NCBI GenBank assembly: GCA_037893245.1
Contig: JBAIAA010000444.1
Location: forward strand, 501,501 to 565,500
Length of the DNA stretch: 64,000 nucleotides
DNA from: Crossaster papposus
Lineage: Eukaryota > Echinodermata > Asteroidea > Velatida > Solasteridae
Direction of reading: 5' to 3'
A program made the position numbers and the translations under genes. The notes under the pieces are model-generated. The model had not been told where the DNA came from. It saw nothing but the letters and a program-made list of their open reading frames with translations, and ran no database searches. Positions 1-11,350 of the stretch are shown here, in pieces (within the stretch, counting starts at the first letter, position 1; each line of letters opens with the position of its first letter).

Positions 1-3000
1 CTTGATATCATCAGCCAGGTTGGCTGTGCGTTGTCAATCATAGCTCTGGCTATCACGCTGATTATATACCTAGGTATCAGGTAAGCTAATTGTAATGACA
101 TGATAAACAAATTTCAACCCAACACTGTTTCTCTGTGTGCGTTACTAACCACTGCATTGCTGTGTTTTCTTGTTGCTGTATAAAGCATGTTAACATTAAC
201 AAATCAACTACACCTTTTATCTTTGTTTAGGAAACTGCGAAGTGGCAAATCTCGCCAGATCTTCATCCATTTCTGCTTTTCCTTGTTCATGTTGTACATT
301 GTGTTCCTCGCTGGTGTTGACAATGCTAAGGTGAGAGAGTTTTACAACAAGTTTCACCACACATCTTTTAAAATGAGTTTAAGGGGTACTAAAGCTTGTG
401 TCCATAAGTCCAATTTCTCGAAGCTGCTCAGCACAAACAAATTGTTTAGCATGAAAATTCTTCCTTGGCAAAAACAAGGTTACAAACCAATTTTCAGTCG
501 ATGTATATTGTTCGTGACTGATTTTTTTACTTAGCATGAAAAGCTTGTGCAGTTTTGGCTGGTAAGCTGTTTTTATTGAGCTACAATTTGTTGTGCTCAG
601 CAAACTTTTGTGCGTTGCAGCTCTACAAAGTTGTTGCAATTTCTGGAAAAGATTCGTTTTAACACTATTAAATTACATTTTCATTTGATATTTTAACATA
701 CTTGCAGTATAATTCTCAAGATATTTCTGCTTCAATTTGAAAGGCTACCACAGGTGGTTGTGCGTTTGTGGCTGCTTTACTCCACTACTTGACTCTGTCC
801 ACTATGATGTGGATGGCTGTTGAAGCCAGGAACATGTACGTCAGTACGGTGAAGGTGTTCCCAGAAGATACGCCTCGATACATGGTCAAAGCTTGCCTCA
901 TCGCTTGGGGTAAGTCTAGACTTAAACATTATTTTAAATAACTTTTCATTATTAAATCACTTCCTTAAACTAGATAAAGGGCACTCGCTGGAGCGCACAC
1001 CTCCGCAACAAATATCCCAATGTGAAAAACAAATAAAAGTGATCCAAAATCCTGATCTAGATCCTGACCAATCTGAGAATGTAATGGAATTGTCCTTGAC
1101 CCATAAGCTATCTACCCACCAAGTTTCATTAAAATCCCTTAAGTAGTGTTTCCAACCTGCTAACAGTCAAACAAACAAACAAACAGACATACAGCCCGAC
1201 AGACAGACAGACATAAGCTCTGCCATCTGAGATAGGTGGAGGTATCACATGGTAATGGCTAGGTTATTTCTATTTGAATGAGGGTGCTGTAATAACATTT
1301 TTGCAATCTTTAAATTAGATTTTTTAATAAACGTCTTTTCCTCTAGTGTTCGTACCCAGAAATGGTGTCATTAGAGAACTCGCCCAAGGAATGGTCCACT
1401 TGTTTCCCTAATTCCTCTAAGATTTGTATCTCTATTTGTAGGTTCCCCAGTGATTGTGTTAATAATCACCTTGGCTGCGGCATCACATCACTATGCCAAC
1501 AAGCATTAGTAAGTAATTGATTCTTTTTTTCCTTTTTTTTTTGCTGTGGACGCTGTTCAGTTTTAGCTAGTTACCAAACTGCCCTCTCTCTAGGTAATAA
1601 TTGTGTATATTTAAAGGGGTTCTCAAAAAACGTTCTAAACTTTGGCTTAAAAAATCCCCAAAGACTATGCGAAGGCGACCGTGATATTCAAAAAGAGATG
1701 ATTGTTTTGTCCACATTTCCGAGCCTGGTCGATCTCGTGCTGTACCTCCTTGCTCCAATTAGTCTCATCCTCATCCACAACATCATCACCTTCGTCTTTG
1801 TCATGCGCAGTCTCTTGATTATTTTGGCTTTTATCCTTCCAGTTGCTTCCCCGAGCCCGGTCTCGTGCTGTACCTCGGCCTCCTTGCTCCCATTGGTCTC
1901 ATCCTCATCCACAACATCATCACCTTCATCTTGGTCATGCGCAGTCTCCTGAATGTCAAGGAGGCGTCTCGCTCCCAGCAGATCTCTAAACGCCTTCAGA
2001 ATGCCGTGGGAATCTCCGCTCTCATGGGCTTGACCTGGTGTTTTGGGTTCCTGGCCATCGAAGGAGCAACTTTTGTCTTTCAGCTCATCTTCTGTCTGGC
2101 CAACTCCTTGCAGGTGCGCGTCGTTCCTTTGCGTCTGTTTGGAGAAACAGTAGGCCTACAGGCATACTTTACCAATTTTGCAGCTCGCCTTGTTGATACT
2201 TGGGCTGTTTTCCAAACCCCAGCTTCATCTTCGTCTCAGGCTTCATTTATGCAGTTTAGCAATAGGCTGGAGTCGAAACCTAAGCCAGGGGTTTGAAAAA
2301 CGGCCTAGGGGTGTGTATTTACGGGTAATTTGAAAACCGGGTGCCCGTTACCCATTACTCGGGTACCCGTTAAAGAAACCCTACTCCTAAATTTTAAACT
2401 CGTAAGTTCTTTTTCAGCTTGTTCATAAAGGTCCGCACAATGATATTTCTACATCAGGGAGCTAGCACAGCGAGATAGAAGTGTTTACAGTGAACTATGC
2501 ATTAAGGCGTCAACTGCAAATTCGCATGCGCCATCAATTTTTCTTTGTAGCCTGATTTTATTTTCAAAATTTACAACAAATGATATTCAAAATTGTTCGC
2601 TTTTGTCGTTCGAAAAACTACTGTGTACGTAGTTTGTAAAATTGGCTAGCGCTTCTTTCCTAAACGAAATCGAAATAACTAATTGCGAGAACTCTGTAAC
2701 TCACATCACTGTCATACAGTTTTTTAACATAGGGACTCTTTTTGGTATCTGACCGTTGGAAAGTGTGGTAATCATTTCTCTCTTCTATTACAGGGTGTAG
2801 TTGTGTTCATCATGTTCTGCGCTCGACGTGAGGAGGTGCGTGCCGTTGTTGTGCCGTACATGAGGCGCATTTGCTGTGGTCATGAGTGTCGTTTGCCTGT
2901 ACTGCATCCTGAAAAGACAAACGAGTCCGAAATGGTGGTGTCAGCGACGGCTGTTACGTCACCGTCAGCCGGGCAGACTGCAGATTTTGAGGTCTCTGTT

Positions 3001-3021
3001 AGTGTCGCAACTCCGAATTAG
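1..3021 (+). CDS. Adhesion GPCR copy A, 3' part (TM1 to C-terminus), 5' end outside window
   Basis: Six exons are readable: 1-80, 231-330, 744-909, 1442-1508, 1843-2113 and 2794-3021 (TAG stop). All are flanked by AG/GT and in continuous phase (2,0,1,2,0). They encode the seven-helix domain of a family B2 (adhesion) receptor: TM1 ending YLGIR, TM2 FIHFCFSLFMLY, TM3 with the class-typical ALLHY motif, TM4 SPVIVLIITLAA, ECL2 Cys in YCFPEPG, TM5, TM6 with LTWCFGF, and TM7 FCLANSLQ followed by GVVVFIMFC. The cytoplasmic tail ends VATPN. It is nearly identical to the complete copy B at 31.4-44.5 kb. Differences include Val for Ile after TM2, FVF for FAF, VVP for VAP and CCGHEC for CCGREC. It should act at the plasma membrane as a tethered-ligand receptor. 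The ligand cannot be inferred. The reading frame shows no break, so this copy looks functional as far as it is visible. Confidence 0.87.
973..1248. repeat. Interspersed repeat in the TM4-proximal intron of copy A, with CAAA/CAGA microsatellite
   Basis: The intron between the TM3 and TM4 exons carries a block that starts GATAAAGGGCACTCGCTGG and contains a motif about a matching protein-free tract 'CCAAGTTTCATTAAAATCCC'. A (CAAA)n/(CAGA)n microsatellite at about 1168-1214 follows, and the block ends near GATAGGTGGAGGTATCAC. Copy B has the same block at 42142-42434, where the microsatellite has changed to CAGCCCGA units. It looks like a short non-coding interspersed repeat that predates the gene duplication. 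Its family was not identified. Confidence 0.5.
1699..1842 (+). repeat. Degenerate duplicate of the TM5 exon start inside the intron (copy A, one unit)
   Basis: Immediately before the true acceptor at 1842/1843 the intron contains a diverged copy of the first part of the same exon. Its translation reads LVLYLLAPISLILIHNIITF, against LGLLAPIGLILIHNIITF in the true exon. It ends in the polypyrimidine tract and CAG of the true exon, about 132 bp after the matching point of the pseudo-unit. Its own upstream border lacks a clear AG acceptor. The unit is therefore an intronic relic of an acceptor/exon duplication. Copy B carries the same unit plus two extra ones. Confidence 0.75.
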
Positions 3022-3057
3022 AGAGTATGTGCGACAATTTCAAAGAAAGGTTGTGCA

Positions 3058-3132
3058 GTCAAAGTTGTGCCCCTGTCGTGCCGTCAAAGTTGTGCCCCTG
3101 TCGTCCCGTCAAAGTTGTGCCCCTGTCGTGCC
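3058..3132 (+). repeat. 25-bp minisatellite, 3 units, in 3' UTR of receptor copy A
   Basis: Three direct repeats of a 25-bp unit containing GTCAAAGTTGTGCCCCTGTC begin about 36 bp after the stop codon. The equivalent place in copy B has seven units. The position after the stop and before any other gene puts it in the 3' UTR. Both strands are open here only because the repeat lacks stops. Confidence 0.85.
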
Positions 3133-5353
3133 ATACATTTGTTAGGTTCGATGGTAGGTAAGGTGTCATAACAAGTAAAAGGGTTAGTATAGAGTTTCGA
3201 CAGCTTAAAGTATCCAGATCTAATTTGTTTAGCTGTGTCGTAGATAGCGGCTTTATAATTAAGAGCCAGGTGTTCTTCTTCTTCTTTTTTCTGTACCAAA
3301 TTCGACATCCTGGAACTTTTCGGTAAGCACTTAAAAAGAGCAATCAAAATGGCAACCGAAGCCGCACGTCGCAGCGTTTCGGTTGTTGTCAAACCGCGCC
3401 TTCCGAACATTATGAAATGAACAAGTTAGAGAGAATTGTTTGCGGTTTTGTTGTGCATTTAAACAAGACCAATACACAACGACGCGTTTCCTGCACGAAT
3501 TCGTGCTTGTTGCTTTTGACGTCATCACTTTATGCGTTCTGCTCATATGTGATATAGGAGACTAATGTTTTGTGGACTTTGTAAACAACAAAAATACTAT
3601 CCTTGTTTACTTTATATTGAGATGCTGCACCCGCAAGACTCGTGCGGCATCCCTGCTAGATGGGTAGAGTTTATAAATCAACTGCGCACGAGTACAATGT
3701 GATATAGAACAGCGTGAAGAAAACTGGACTCCCAGTGTTCAGAATCAGCATTTTACAAATTATTTCTTTAACACTACGTGTACGTAGCTACGCGAAACTG
3801 AAACTGTGACGTCATACCGATACCCAAGGTTTTTCAAAATACTAAAACTTTGTTAACATTATCCAAGAACATTGTGCTCTATGTTAATAATAATTGCACT
3901 TTGTTAAATAATTATATTTTATGAACTGTTTATACAATTTTATGAACTGTTTAGCATGTTTTGTGCTTGTACAATGCAATATTACTGACAAGCTTTTTAA
4001 ATTAGTGGGTTATTCCAATATGTATACCCAGCACGATATGAAACTGAGGGACTACCCGACAAAGAACATTCCTCGGACGTTTGTCATGAGTTTGACGGCC
4101 TTTTGTTGAGAGGGTATATTCCGTTCTGCAAAACGAGAATGTCGGCAGCATCGGCACCGGTTTCTGGCCTCTGTGAACGTAAATGTGTCTCATCAGTGTT
4201 AATTCTGTGGATCGGAGACACAAGTTGTTGGCCTAGATGCACCATTGCTAGGAAAACCTGAAACCCTCCTTCTAAAGTCGATTTTATTTTTTGGCGGCTT
4301 TCAATTTTGTTGGTTTTATGTAAAGCTGCAGACAATTCATCACATTGTTTACACACGTATGCACAATTAAATGTACCTTAGTTCTATATGTACTGTGGAA
4401 ATTCCTTTATATTCATGTATAGTTAAGAAAACATAAATACTCGTTTTTCTCAGTTCCAGATTGTTTTTATTTCCAACCCCAAATTTTGATTCTGGGCCTC
4501 TCGGGTGTTATTTTTCTACAGATAACCCCCCTTTTCCCCTTTAAAGCTCTTTTTAGAAAAGGGGAAACGTTAGTTTATACAGGGTCCCCCCCCCCCCTGC
4601 CCCCCTAAACCAAAATTTAAATAAAAAGAAATGTAGAACAGTCTGTTTCCAGTAACCTCCAAACAGAAAAACTAGTTTGGATGAACGGGAAATCTTTCTA
4701 GATGAAAAATGATGCCAAGATCGCCCGATTCGGTCACGGACCATTTAGGGACCTTTTTCTGGAACCAAGTTGGTGGTTTATACATGTAATTGGAAAGGCC
4801 TTTTCTGTCGAGCTTATGTTAATCAACTGTCGAACTGACCCCCGACTTGGTTCTAGAAAAAGACTACTGGACTGAATCAAGTGATCTTGGTATCATTTTG
4901 TATCGAGAAGATTCCCTGTCTATTCAAACTAGCTTTTCGGGTCGGAGGGTACTGAAAATAGGTCGTATTTTTTTTTTTTTTTTACATGTACAATAATTTA
5001 ACTTGTTTGTACAATAATTTAACTTATTTAAAACTTAAATTATTTGTGTGGCTGATTTGCGGTTCCAAAGATGTTTGAGTAAAGAACGTTACCAAATATA
5101 CTCGACCAAACAAGAAAATCTCCTATACTTCTTGGTGTACCTCACCCTCCTGTTAGTGTTAAACAGTGTTCACTTTGTGTCTCAAACATTTTATCCTCGC
5201 TGTAAACAGCGATAATGTATAATAAAAAAGGGTCTCCAGTACTTTTCTTGCACACCAAATGCATTGTAGATTGATATCAGCACTTTAATGTTTTAGTATG
5301 AATTGTTCCATAGCCCATCAACTCTTTTACTAGCCACGATTTGAGGTCAGAAT
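3133..5353. other. Downstream flank of receptor copy A, shared with copies B and C; no gene
   Basis: This stretch is non-coding and matches 44710-46884 (copy B), and its distal part also matches 29363-31048 (copy C). It probably includes the remaining 3' UTR. Visible elements are a short poly-C run near 4590, a poly-T run near 4969-4983 and an AATAAA-like motif at about 5219. About 95 bp found in the B and C copies is missing here near 5150. A 62-residue open frame at 3921 has a longer counterpart in copy B with a different end, so it is not treated as a gene. Confidence 0.7.
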
Positions 5354-5879
5354 CCCGAGTTTGGTATACAAATTCCAGAAAAGAGCTATTGTGTACACAC
5401 TTGACCCGGCTATCTGGGTATGAAATTGTTTGGTTACAAAATATTTCATTTTTAGCTAGCACTTATGAAATTGTACAGCTTTGAGGATTTGTCGTGTATC
5501 AATAAAACCTTAACTCGTCGTGCTATTTTGTAGCAGTTTAATTTAAAAAGAGTGTGTTGGCTCATAATGGCAAGCGTAGCGTCAACGTTCACATGATTAG
5601 CCTTTAATTGCACCCAATTAAATTCTGTCTTCATGACACTGAATTGGCCTAACATTAACAGAAGGATATATAGTTGTAAAATCTGAATGTTTTGTGCTTC
5701 CTGATAATTTCATTTAGTGTAAACAGACGCAAAGGAACGACGCACACCTGTGGGGTCTGGGTGTTTGTTGGGGGAGGAGTTGGGACAAGGGCTGGGGGCG
5801 AAATGTACGTCCACCCTGATTTGGAGTGAGGGCGCCCTTCCCCATATTTTGTCCCGGGGTCGCTGCCGGGTGAATTCTT
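5354..5879. other. Non-coding, no gene recognised; contains a copy of the TM6-exon donor sequence on the minus strand
   Basis: No gene is recognised. Positions 5721-5750, read on the minus strand, match 29 of 30 bases with the exon/intron border after the TM6 exon of both receptors (2111-2140 and 43569-43598). The GC-rich part from about 5750 to 5880 resembles, in inverted orientation, the sequence right of 6165. Confidence 0.5.
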
Positions 5880-6165
5880 TTCCGTAGGTGGGCGAGTCAA
5901 AATTCATGAATTAGTCAGTAGTTGAACACTGTACAACACTTAGATTCTAGGTATTTTTTCCCCCTTAAATTAAAAATACTCGAACCAGGGATCTTTGATC
6001 CATAGCCCATCCCACTATCCACTACACTATGGTATAACAGCTCGACAACAGCTGTTCTTTAAAGTGATTTGATGTAACTAAATAACAACAATGCTGTGAT
6101 GTCATGTTTTATTCTCATCCAAACTACTGAATAATTCATGAATTTTGACTCGCTCACCTACGGAA
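5880..6165. repeat. 34-bp inverted repeat with 218-bp spacer
   Basis: The left arm 5880-5913 and right arm 6132-6165 are reverse complements at 33 of 34 positions (core TTCCGTAGGTG...AATTCATGAATTA). Similarity continues imperfectly outward into the GC-rich sequence on both sides. The arms enclose a tRNA-like sequence. This may be a foldback or MITE-like element, or two inverted copies of one repeat flanking a SINE. Confidence 0.75.
5965..6035 (-). repeat. tRNA-derived SINE head (pol III A and B box-like), minus strand
   Basis: On the minus strand TAGTGTAGTGGATAGTGG (6029-6012) resembles a tRNA A box, and TGGTTCGAGTATT (5990-5978) resembles a B box at tRNA-like spacing. It does not fold convincingly as a complete tRNA and lies inside an inverted repeat, so a SINE head or relic is more likely than a tRNA gene. 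Confidence 0.45.
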
Positions 6166-9100
6166 CAAAAACAATTCGCGTCCGGCGGGGGGCCGCCCCA
6201 TGTTGTAGACGGCGGCGCAGCAGATGTTTCGCTTCACGCAGAGCGATTCCGAGCTCTGCCCGTCGATGCAGCGGGGGCGGGGCCTTGTCGGGACATTCCC
6301 CGGATCTTGTGTAGGAATTGTACCGGGATCCGGCCCGTGCTGTAGACGGTAGACGGAAGGCCGCCCTGGGGCAACGGGGCGAGGGTTCTTCCGGTGAGTC
6401 AACGGAGCGGAGGAGCCATTGTAACTGCTCCTCACAGGGGGACGAGGTTGCACCGCACCCGCGGCAATGGAGCGGAACCGCCAGAGCTGCTCCTGATCAC
6501 GGGAGCCATGCAGTGGGACGGAGCTGCTCCGCGCAGAAGTCAATGGAGCGGAGCCGCTGGAGTTGCTCCTCAAACGTAGTCTTGGTGCAAGACGTTCTTG
6601 TTGAGTTAGTAAAACCATAAAACCATAGCCTATGCACTCAACAGCACTATACGCGTCGCGACTATTCCACCGATAGAGGGCGTATTCTGGAAGCTGCGAA
6701 TCTGTCAAGAAGAACGTCTTGGCCAACTCTTCAATCTGCCCGAAAAATTCCGGGCAGATTCCTCGCATACCTGTGACGTACCTAATTTGCATAAACAGTT
6801 TATGTATTGCAGAACACGTGACGAGTCTTGTACCCACACGACTTTGACTCTGACCATTGATGGTGTGCATTGATGATCTCTGTATGTACATCGTAATACA
6901 TGTACAATGTACCAGTCTGCCAGCTCATTATGCAGCGTACTTGTGCGCTTGCGTATTTTCAATATGACCTTTGTTGAATATGCAATAGAGGTCAAATTTG
7001 GTTATGTCACGTGAGACGAGACGAAATCACCAAGACGTTGTTCTGAGCCGCGCGATATGTGTGTGGTGGTTATGGAAGTTTCCCAACAGCGCCCTCTATT
7101 GTTAGTTGCGTGATCGCGATAGTTGCGTGATAATGAACAACAACGTCTTGCACCAAGACTAGGAGCAACGGGACAAGAATGCTTCGCACGCAAGGCAACG
7201 GGGCGGAGCCGCTGGAGTTGTTCCTCACGGGGAGCAACGGGACGAGAATGCTTCGCACGCAAGGCAATGGGGCGGAGCCATCAGAACTGCTCCTCGTGGG
7301 AGTCAACGGGGAAGAGCTGCTCCGCACACGAGCCAATGGAGCGGAGCCGCTGGAGTTGCTCCTCACACGAGGCAAGGTGGCGGAGACACCAGGACTGCTC
7401 CGCACGGGAGTCAACGGGATGGAGAAGGGGGACCGAGAGAAGAACGGGCTGTATCAGTTCACCGTGATGCCGTTCGGGCTGTGTAACGCCCCGGGAAGGT
7501 TCGAGCGCCTGATGGAACAAGTGCCGAGGGGACTGCAGTGGCAGGTGGCGGTGGTTTATCTGAATGACATGATCGTGTGGGGGCGGTCGGGCGGACTTCG
7601 AGGAGCACCAGAAGAGGTTGGCGGTAGTCCTGAAACGGTTCCGGGCCGCGGGGTTGAGACTCAAGCCCAAGAAGTGTAGCCTCTTTAAAAAGGAGGTGTG
7701 CTTCCTGGGCCATCTCGTGTCAGCCGGGGGATTAAGGACAGACCCGGATAAGGTCGCGGTCATCCGGAGCTTGCCGCAACCCGCGAACCTGATACACGTC
7801 CGGAGTTTCCTGGGCCTCGCCTCTTACTATCGGCGGTTCATCGTGAACTTCGCCGAGATCGCCCGCCCCCTCTATGCCCTGACCACTAAGAACCAGAGAG
7901 CGTTCTCTTGATCGGGCGCTTGCAAGTCAGCGTCGGTGCTGCGTTACCCGGACACAGAGCACCGTTACGTCTTGGATATGGACGCCAGCAACTGCACCAT
8001 CGGAGCAGTGCTGGCACAGGAAGGGGAAGAGGGTGTCCAAAGCCGAACGCAACTGCTGCACCACTCGGAGAGGGTTGCTGGCCGTGGTCCACTTCAAACA
8101 CTATCTCCTCGGTAAACGGTTCCTGCTTCGAACGGACCATGGATCCAAGCGGTGGTTGTTCAACTTTTGTGAGCCGGAGGGGCAAACGGCCAGGTGGATC
8201 TAGAGGCTGGGGTGCTAGGAGTTCAACATGGAAAACCCGGGCAGCAAGAAGCAAACGGACGCTGACGCCGTCTCCAGGATCCCGCGCGGTCAGTGTGGGC
8301 GATCGGGAGAGGTCAGCCACGAGTGCTATACCAAGGGGCCCCTGCTGGGAACCGTTGGGGAGGCTGAGCGGGAGGAGACCACCACTGTGGAGGGACTCAT
8401 GGCGGCTTGGGGCGGAGTTGGGCCGGATCGACCGGTGGCTAGAGGATGGGTTCCCAGGCCCGGCTGGTCGAACGTGTCGGCCCTGGACGAGTGCACAAAG
8501 TTCAAGTGGCAAGGTGGGAGACCCTGCGACTGTCCCATGGCGTATTTCAGATAAGATGGGAGCAGCTCTATGGCGAACCCCGACGTGGAAGATAGTGGTC
8601 CCGCGGACGCGGGTGAAGGACGTCTTGCGGTTGACCCATGATGGCAGGACATCGGGTCTCCCGGACGGTTGATCGGCTGAAACAGGCGTCGGTGTACTTC
8701 CGGAGGATGCGACGTCAGGCGGAGGAGTGGTGCCGAAAATGCCACAAGTGTGGGTCAAAGAAGCCACCCCATCGACCCCTCCGGACCCACTGCAGCAGTA
8801 CTTGGTGGGTGCGCCGATGGAGCGCCTTGCGATCGACCTTCGGGCCAGTTTCCAAAGACCAAGACCGGGAATACAAGCATCATGGTGGTGGCCGACTACT
8901 TCACCAAGTGGATGGAGGCTTTTCCGATTCCGGACCAGACCGCGCACACTGTGACCTGGACCCTTAAGGAGCAGGTTGTCACCCGGTTCAGCGCCCCCCT
9001 CGACATCCACACAAATCAGGGGAGGGAGTTCGAGGCCCAGCTCTTCCAGGACACCTGCCATCTACTGGGCGTCCACAAGACCCGCACTACGCCGTTCTAC

Positions 9101-9640
9101 CTTCAGTCCGACGGAATGGTGGAGTGGTTTAACTGCACCGTCAAGAATATGTTGAGCCTGTTCTCCCTGGAGAACCAGGATGACTGGGACGAACATGCTC
9201 ATGCTCGGCCGAGAGGTGCGACTTCCGTTGGACTTGGTGGTGGGACAGCCGGAGGAGCCGACGGCAGGGGCGACGGAACAGGAGTATATGTGGATGAGTG
9301 ATGAGAGCGAAGATGGAGCGCGCTCACGAATTCGCTCGGAAACACCTAAAGGGAAGTCAGACGCACCAGAAGCAACAGTACGATCGTCGGGCGGAGGGTG
9401 CCGGCTACGAGCCCGGACGCGCCGTGTGGCTCTACACCCTCTACAAGAAGGTGGGTCGCACGCCCAAGCTGCAGTGCTGGTGGGACGGGCCCTTCGTGGT
9501 GCTGAAGAGGACCGACGACGTCACCTACCGGATCCAAAAGTCGCCTCGCGCCAAGGCCAAGGTGGTCCATTTTAACCGGCTGAAACCGTATTTGGGTGAC
9601 GCCCAAGGCGTCGCCTTATCGTACGGCGTTACATCCAGCA
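6166..9640 (+). mobile_element. Ty3/Gypsy LTR-retrotransposon fossil (broken), pol-derived region with GC-rich repeat leader
   Basis: This GC-rich block stands out from the AT-rich surroundings. From about 7430 to 9600 it carries Ty3/Gypsy pol remnants in the family's order: reverse transcriptase (PFGLCNAP region), RNase H, integrase with its zinc-binding and catalytic-core regions, and a C-terminal GPY/F-like region. The leader from 6166 to 7430 consists of imperfect repeats of roughly 65 bp around GGAGCGGAGCCGCTGGAG and is interrupted by a MITE. No gag, envelope or paired LTRs were recognised. The element is clearly broken, with several disruptions and missing ends, and looks old. It sits in the copy A flank at a place that lacks it in copy B, and it abuts LINE sequence at about 9.62 kb. 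Confidence 0.8.
6579..7159. mobile_element. MITE, 581 bp, TA target site, nested in the Gypsy leader
   Basis: Terminal inverted repeats begin GTCTTGGTGCAAGACGTT at the left end (6579), with the reverse complement at the right end (to 7159); about 23 of 24 bp match. The dinucleotide TA flanks both sides (6577-6578 and 7160-7161), as expected for Tc1/mariner-type insertion. The interior is AT-richer than the surrounding Gypsy repeats and has no transposase frame. It contains a short palindrome around AATCTGCCCG at about 6735-6765. Insertion into the repeat leader shows it is younger than that leader. Confidence 0.8.
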
Positions 9641-11350
9641 GCTACAGGAGATTTCAACTCAAACAGAAATCAAGACAATTGCTCCCAATGTGACAGAAAT
9701 TAAAAAAACTCTCGAAAATTTAAAAATGGCAAAGCAGCATCCGATATTCCCACAGAATTCCTAAAATATGCCCCAGAATCTGATGAGTTCTTGTGTGAAT
9801 TAAAGAACCTTATGGTGTTAATCTGGAAAACCAAGAAGATACCACCCAGTTGGAGTCACTTCAGATTATATTAGAAGCTCTGTGGAAAGGCACTGCAAAA
9901 GGGAGCATCACAAATCCTAAAGCCTACAGGGGTCTACAAGTAGGATCCAGCCTCTGCAAGATAATGATTATTATCATTACCAATCGTATCAAGACGTGGT
10001 ACGACCTACATCTACTTGACCAACAGCAAGGCTTTAGGAGCGGTCGTAGTACAGCTGACGGCAACAGACAAGCGAGTGCAACAGATCACAGATAGTATGA
10101 AAGTGCCAACTTTTGTGCTGTTCATCGATCTCAGTGCAGCTTTTGATCATATTGTCAGGTGCTGGTTGTTCGACTCCATATATCAACACTTCATACCGGC
10201 GGCCAGTGAGATTCCAGTGTTAAAACTCCTTGAAGCCCTCTACAGCCACACCACAACCGCCCTAGCCCAAACACCGACAACATCTCCGAGACAATGTCCG
10301 GCGTACGTCAGGATGGACCAGAATCACCACTACTGTAAAATCTATGGATTACGTCATGCGTGTCTTCTCCCATCTTTGTGATCAACAGGGAGTGGAATTC
10401 ATCCGGATTAAGTATCAAAGATACCGCGAGGAAGAGAGACCCACGTGGACAGAATACATATCGTGGCGAGCACACTATTGATTGGTTGGTTAGGGTATGC
10501 AGATGATTTAGAGCTTTGTTTCGCCGACCAAAAAAAACCTGGGCAAAGCTCTAAAGCTCTTGGATGAAACATTCTGTCGGTATCACCTGAAAATCAACGT
10601 GGAGAAGACAAAATCAATGGTGCTGAACTTCAAATATGCGGACATTGATAGCACAACAACTGACTACCCCAAAAGCATTGCCAACCTCAACAACAAGCCT
10701 GTCGAAAATACTCCGGTCTTTCGTTGCCTAGGAGACAGCATCAGGTTTGATGAACCAGCAACCGGGGATGCTGAGGTTAACCGTTGCAGAAGGGACATTT
10801 GCCCAGCTTAAATTGAAGCTTACGAACCACTCAATTTACATGGATACCAGGATAATTGTACTGAACTCTATGGTACGAAGCTGTCTAACATATTCATGCC
10901 AAACATGGAACCTAAACCAACGACAACGGGACAGACTCAATTCCACGTATGTCTCCTTCCTAAGGAGATCGATTCGCGGAGGATACAACAGGGAAGATGA
11001 TAAGTTCAAACTAAAACTAAGTAATGCTTACATCTTGCGTATTTGCAAATGCGAAAAGCTTTTCGAATTTGTACAGTGTCAGCAAACAAAGTACCTAGCC
11101 CATCTTGTCAGACAACCAAACACTTGCCTCAATAAGCGTCTCTTGTTCAATGAGGACAAGAACCTAAAATCTGGCAACCGCTTACCCACCCTCCTGCAGC
11201 AGGTAGTCAACATCCATGCCATCACTACTGAAGAATGTTTTAAGCGAGCGCTGCGGAGGGAATACTAAAGTTTTAAGTTGGGTATAGACTTCCATGCCCG
11301 CTCAACAGCTGCTGTATGCAACTAGAGCTAGACTTGAATGAATGAATGAA
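9620..11350 (+). mobile_element. LINE (non-LTR) reverse-transcriptase fragment with (GAAT)n tail, copy A
   Basis: Translated pieces show LINE RT landmarks in order: an N-terminal RT segment (GKA.DIPTEFLKYAP), QGFRSGRSTADG, FVLFIDLSAAFDHI, ADDLELCFADQ, LKINVEKTKSM, and a long C-terminal region with CQTWNLNQRQRDRL ending KRALRREY at 11268. The 3' end has GAATGAATGAATGAATG at about 11334-11350. It is 5' truncated and has frame disruptions, so it is a dead copy. A sister copy in the B flank (47330-48951) keeps the same 3' end and flanking sequence, so the insertion predates the receptor duplication. The clade was not assigned. Confidence 0.8.

Noticed and set aside
3921-4109. Short open frame after receptor A (62 codons) with a counterpart after receptor B (45505-45786)
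   Set aside because: The two copies end differently, and the frame lies in the conserved non-coding downstream flank with no domain or signal. Similarity is explained by the gene duplication.
6154-6891. 245-codon minus-strand open frame
   Set aside because: It spans the Gypsy leader repeats and the border of the nested MITE. It is GC-rich repeat translation without a family signature.
7886-9061. 391-codon minus-strand open frame
   Set aside because: It lies opposite the Gypsy pol remnants and is a GC-rich shadow of them.
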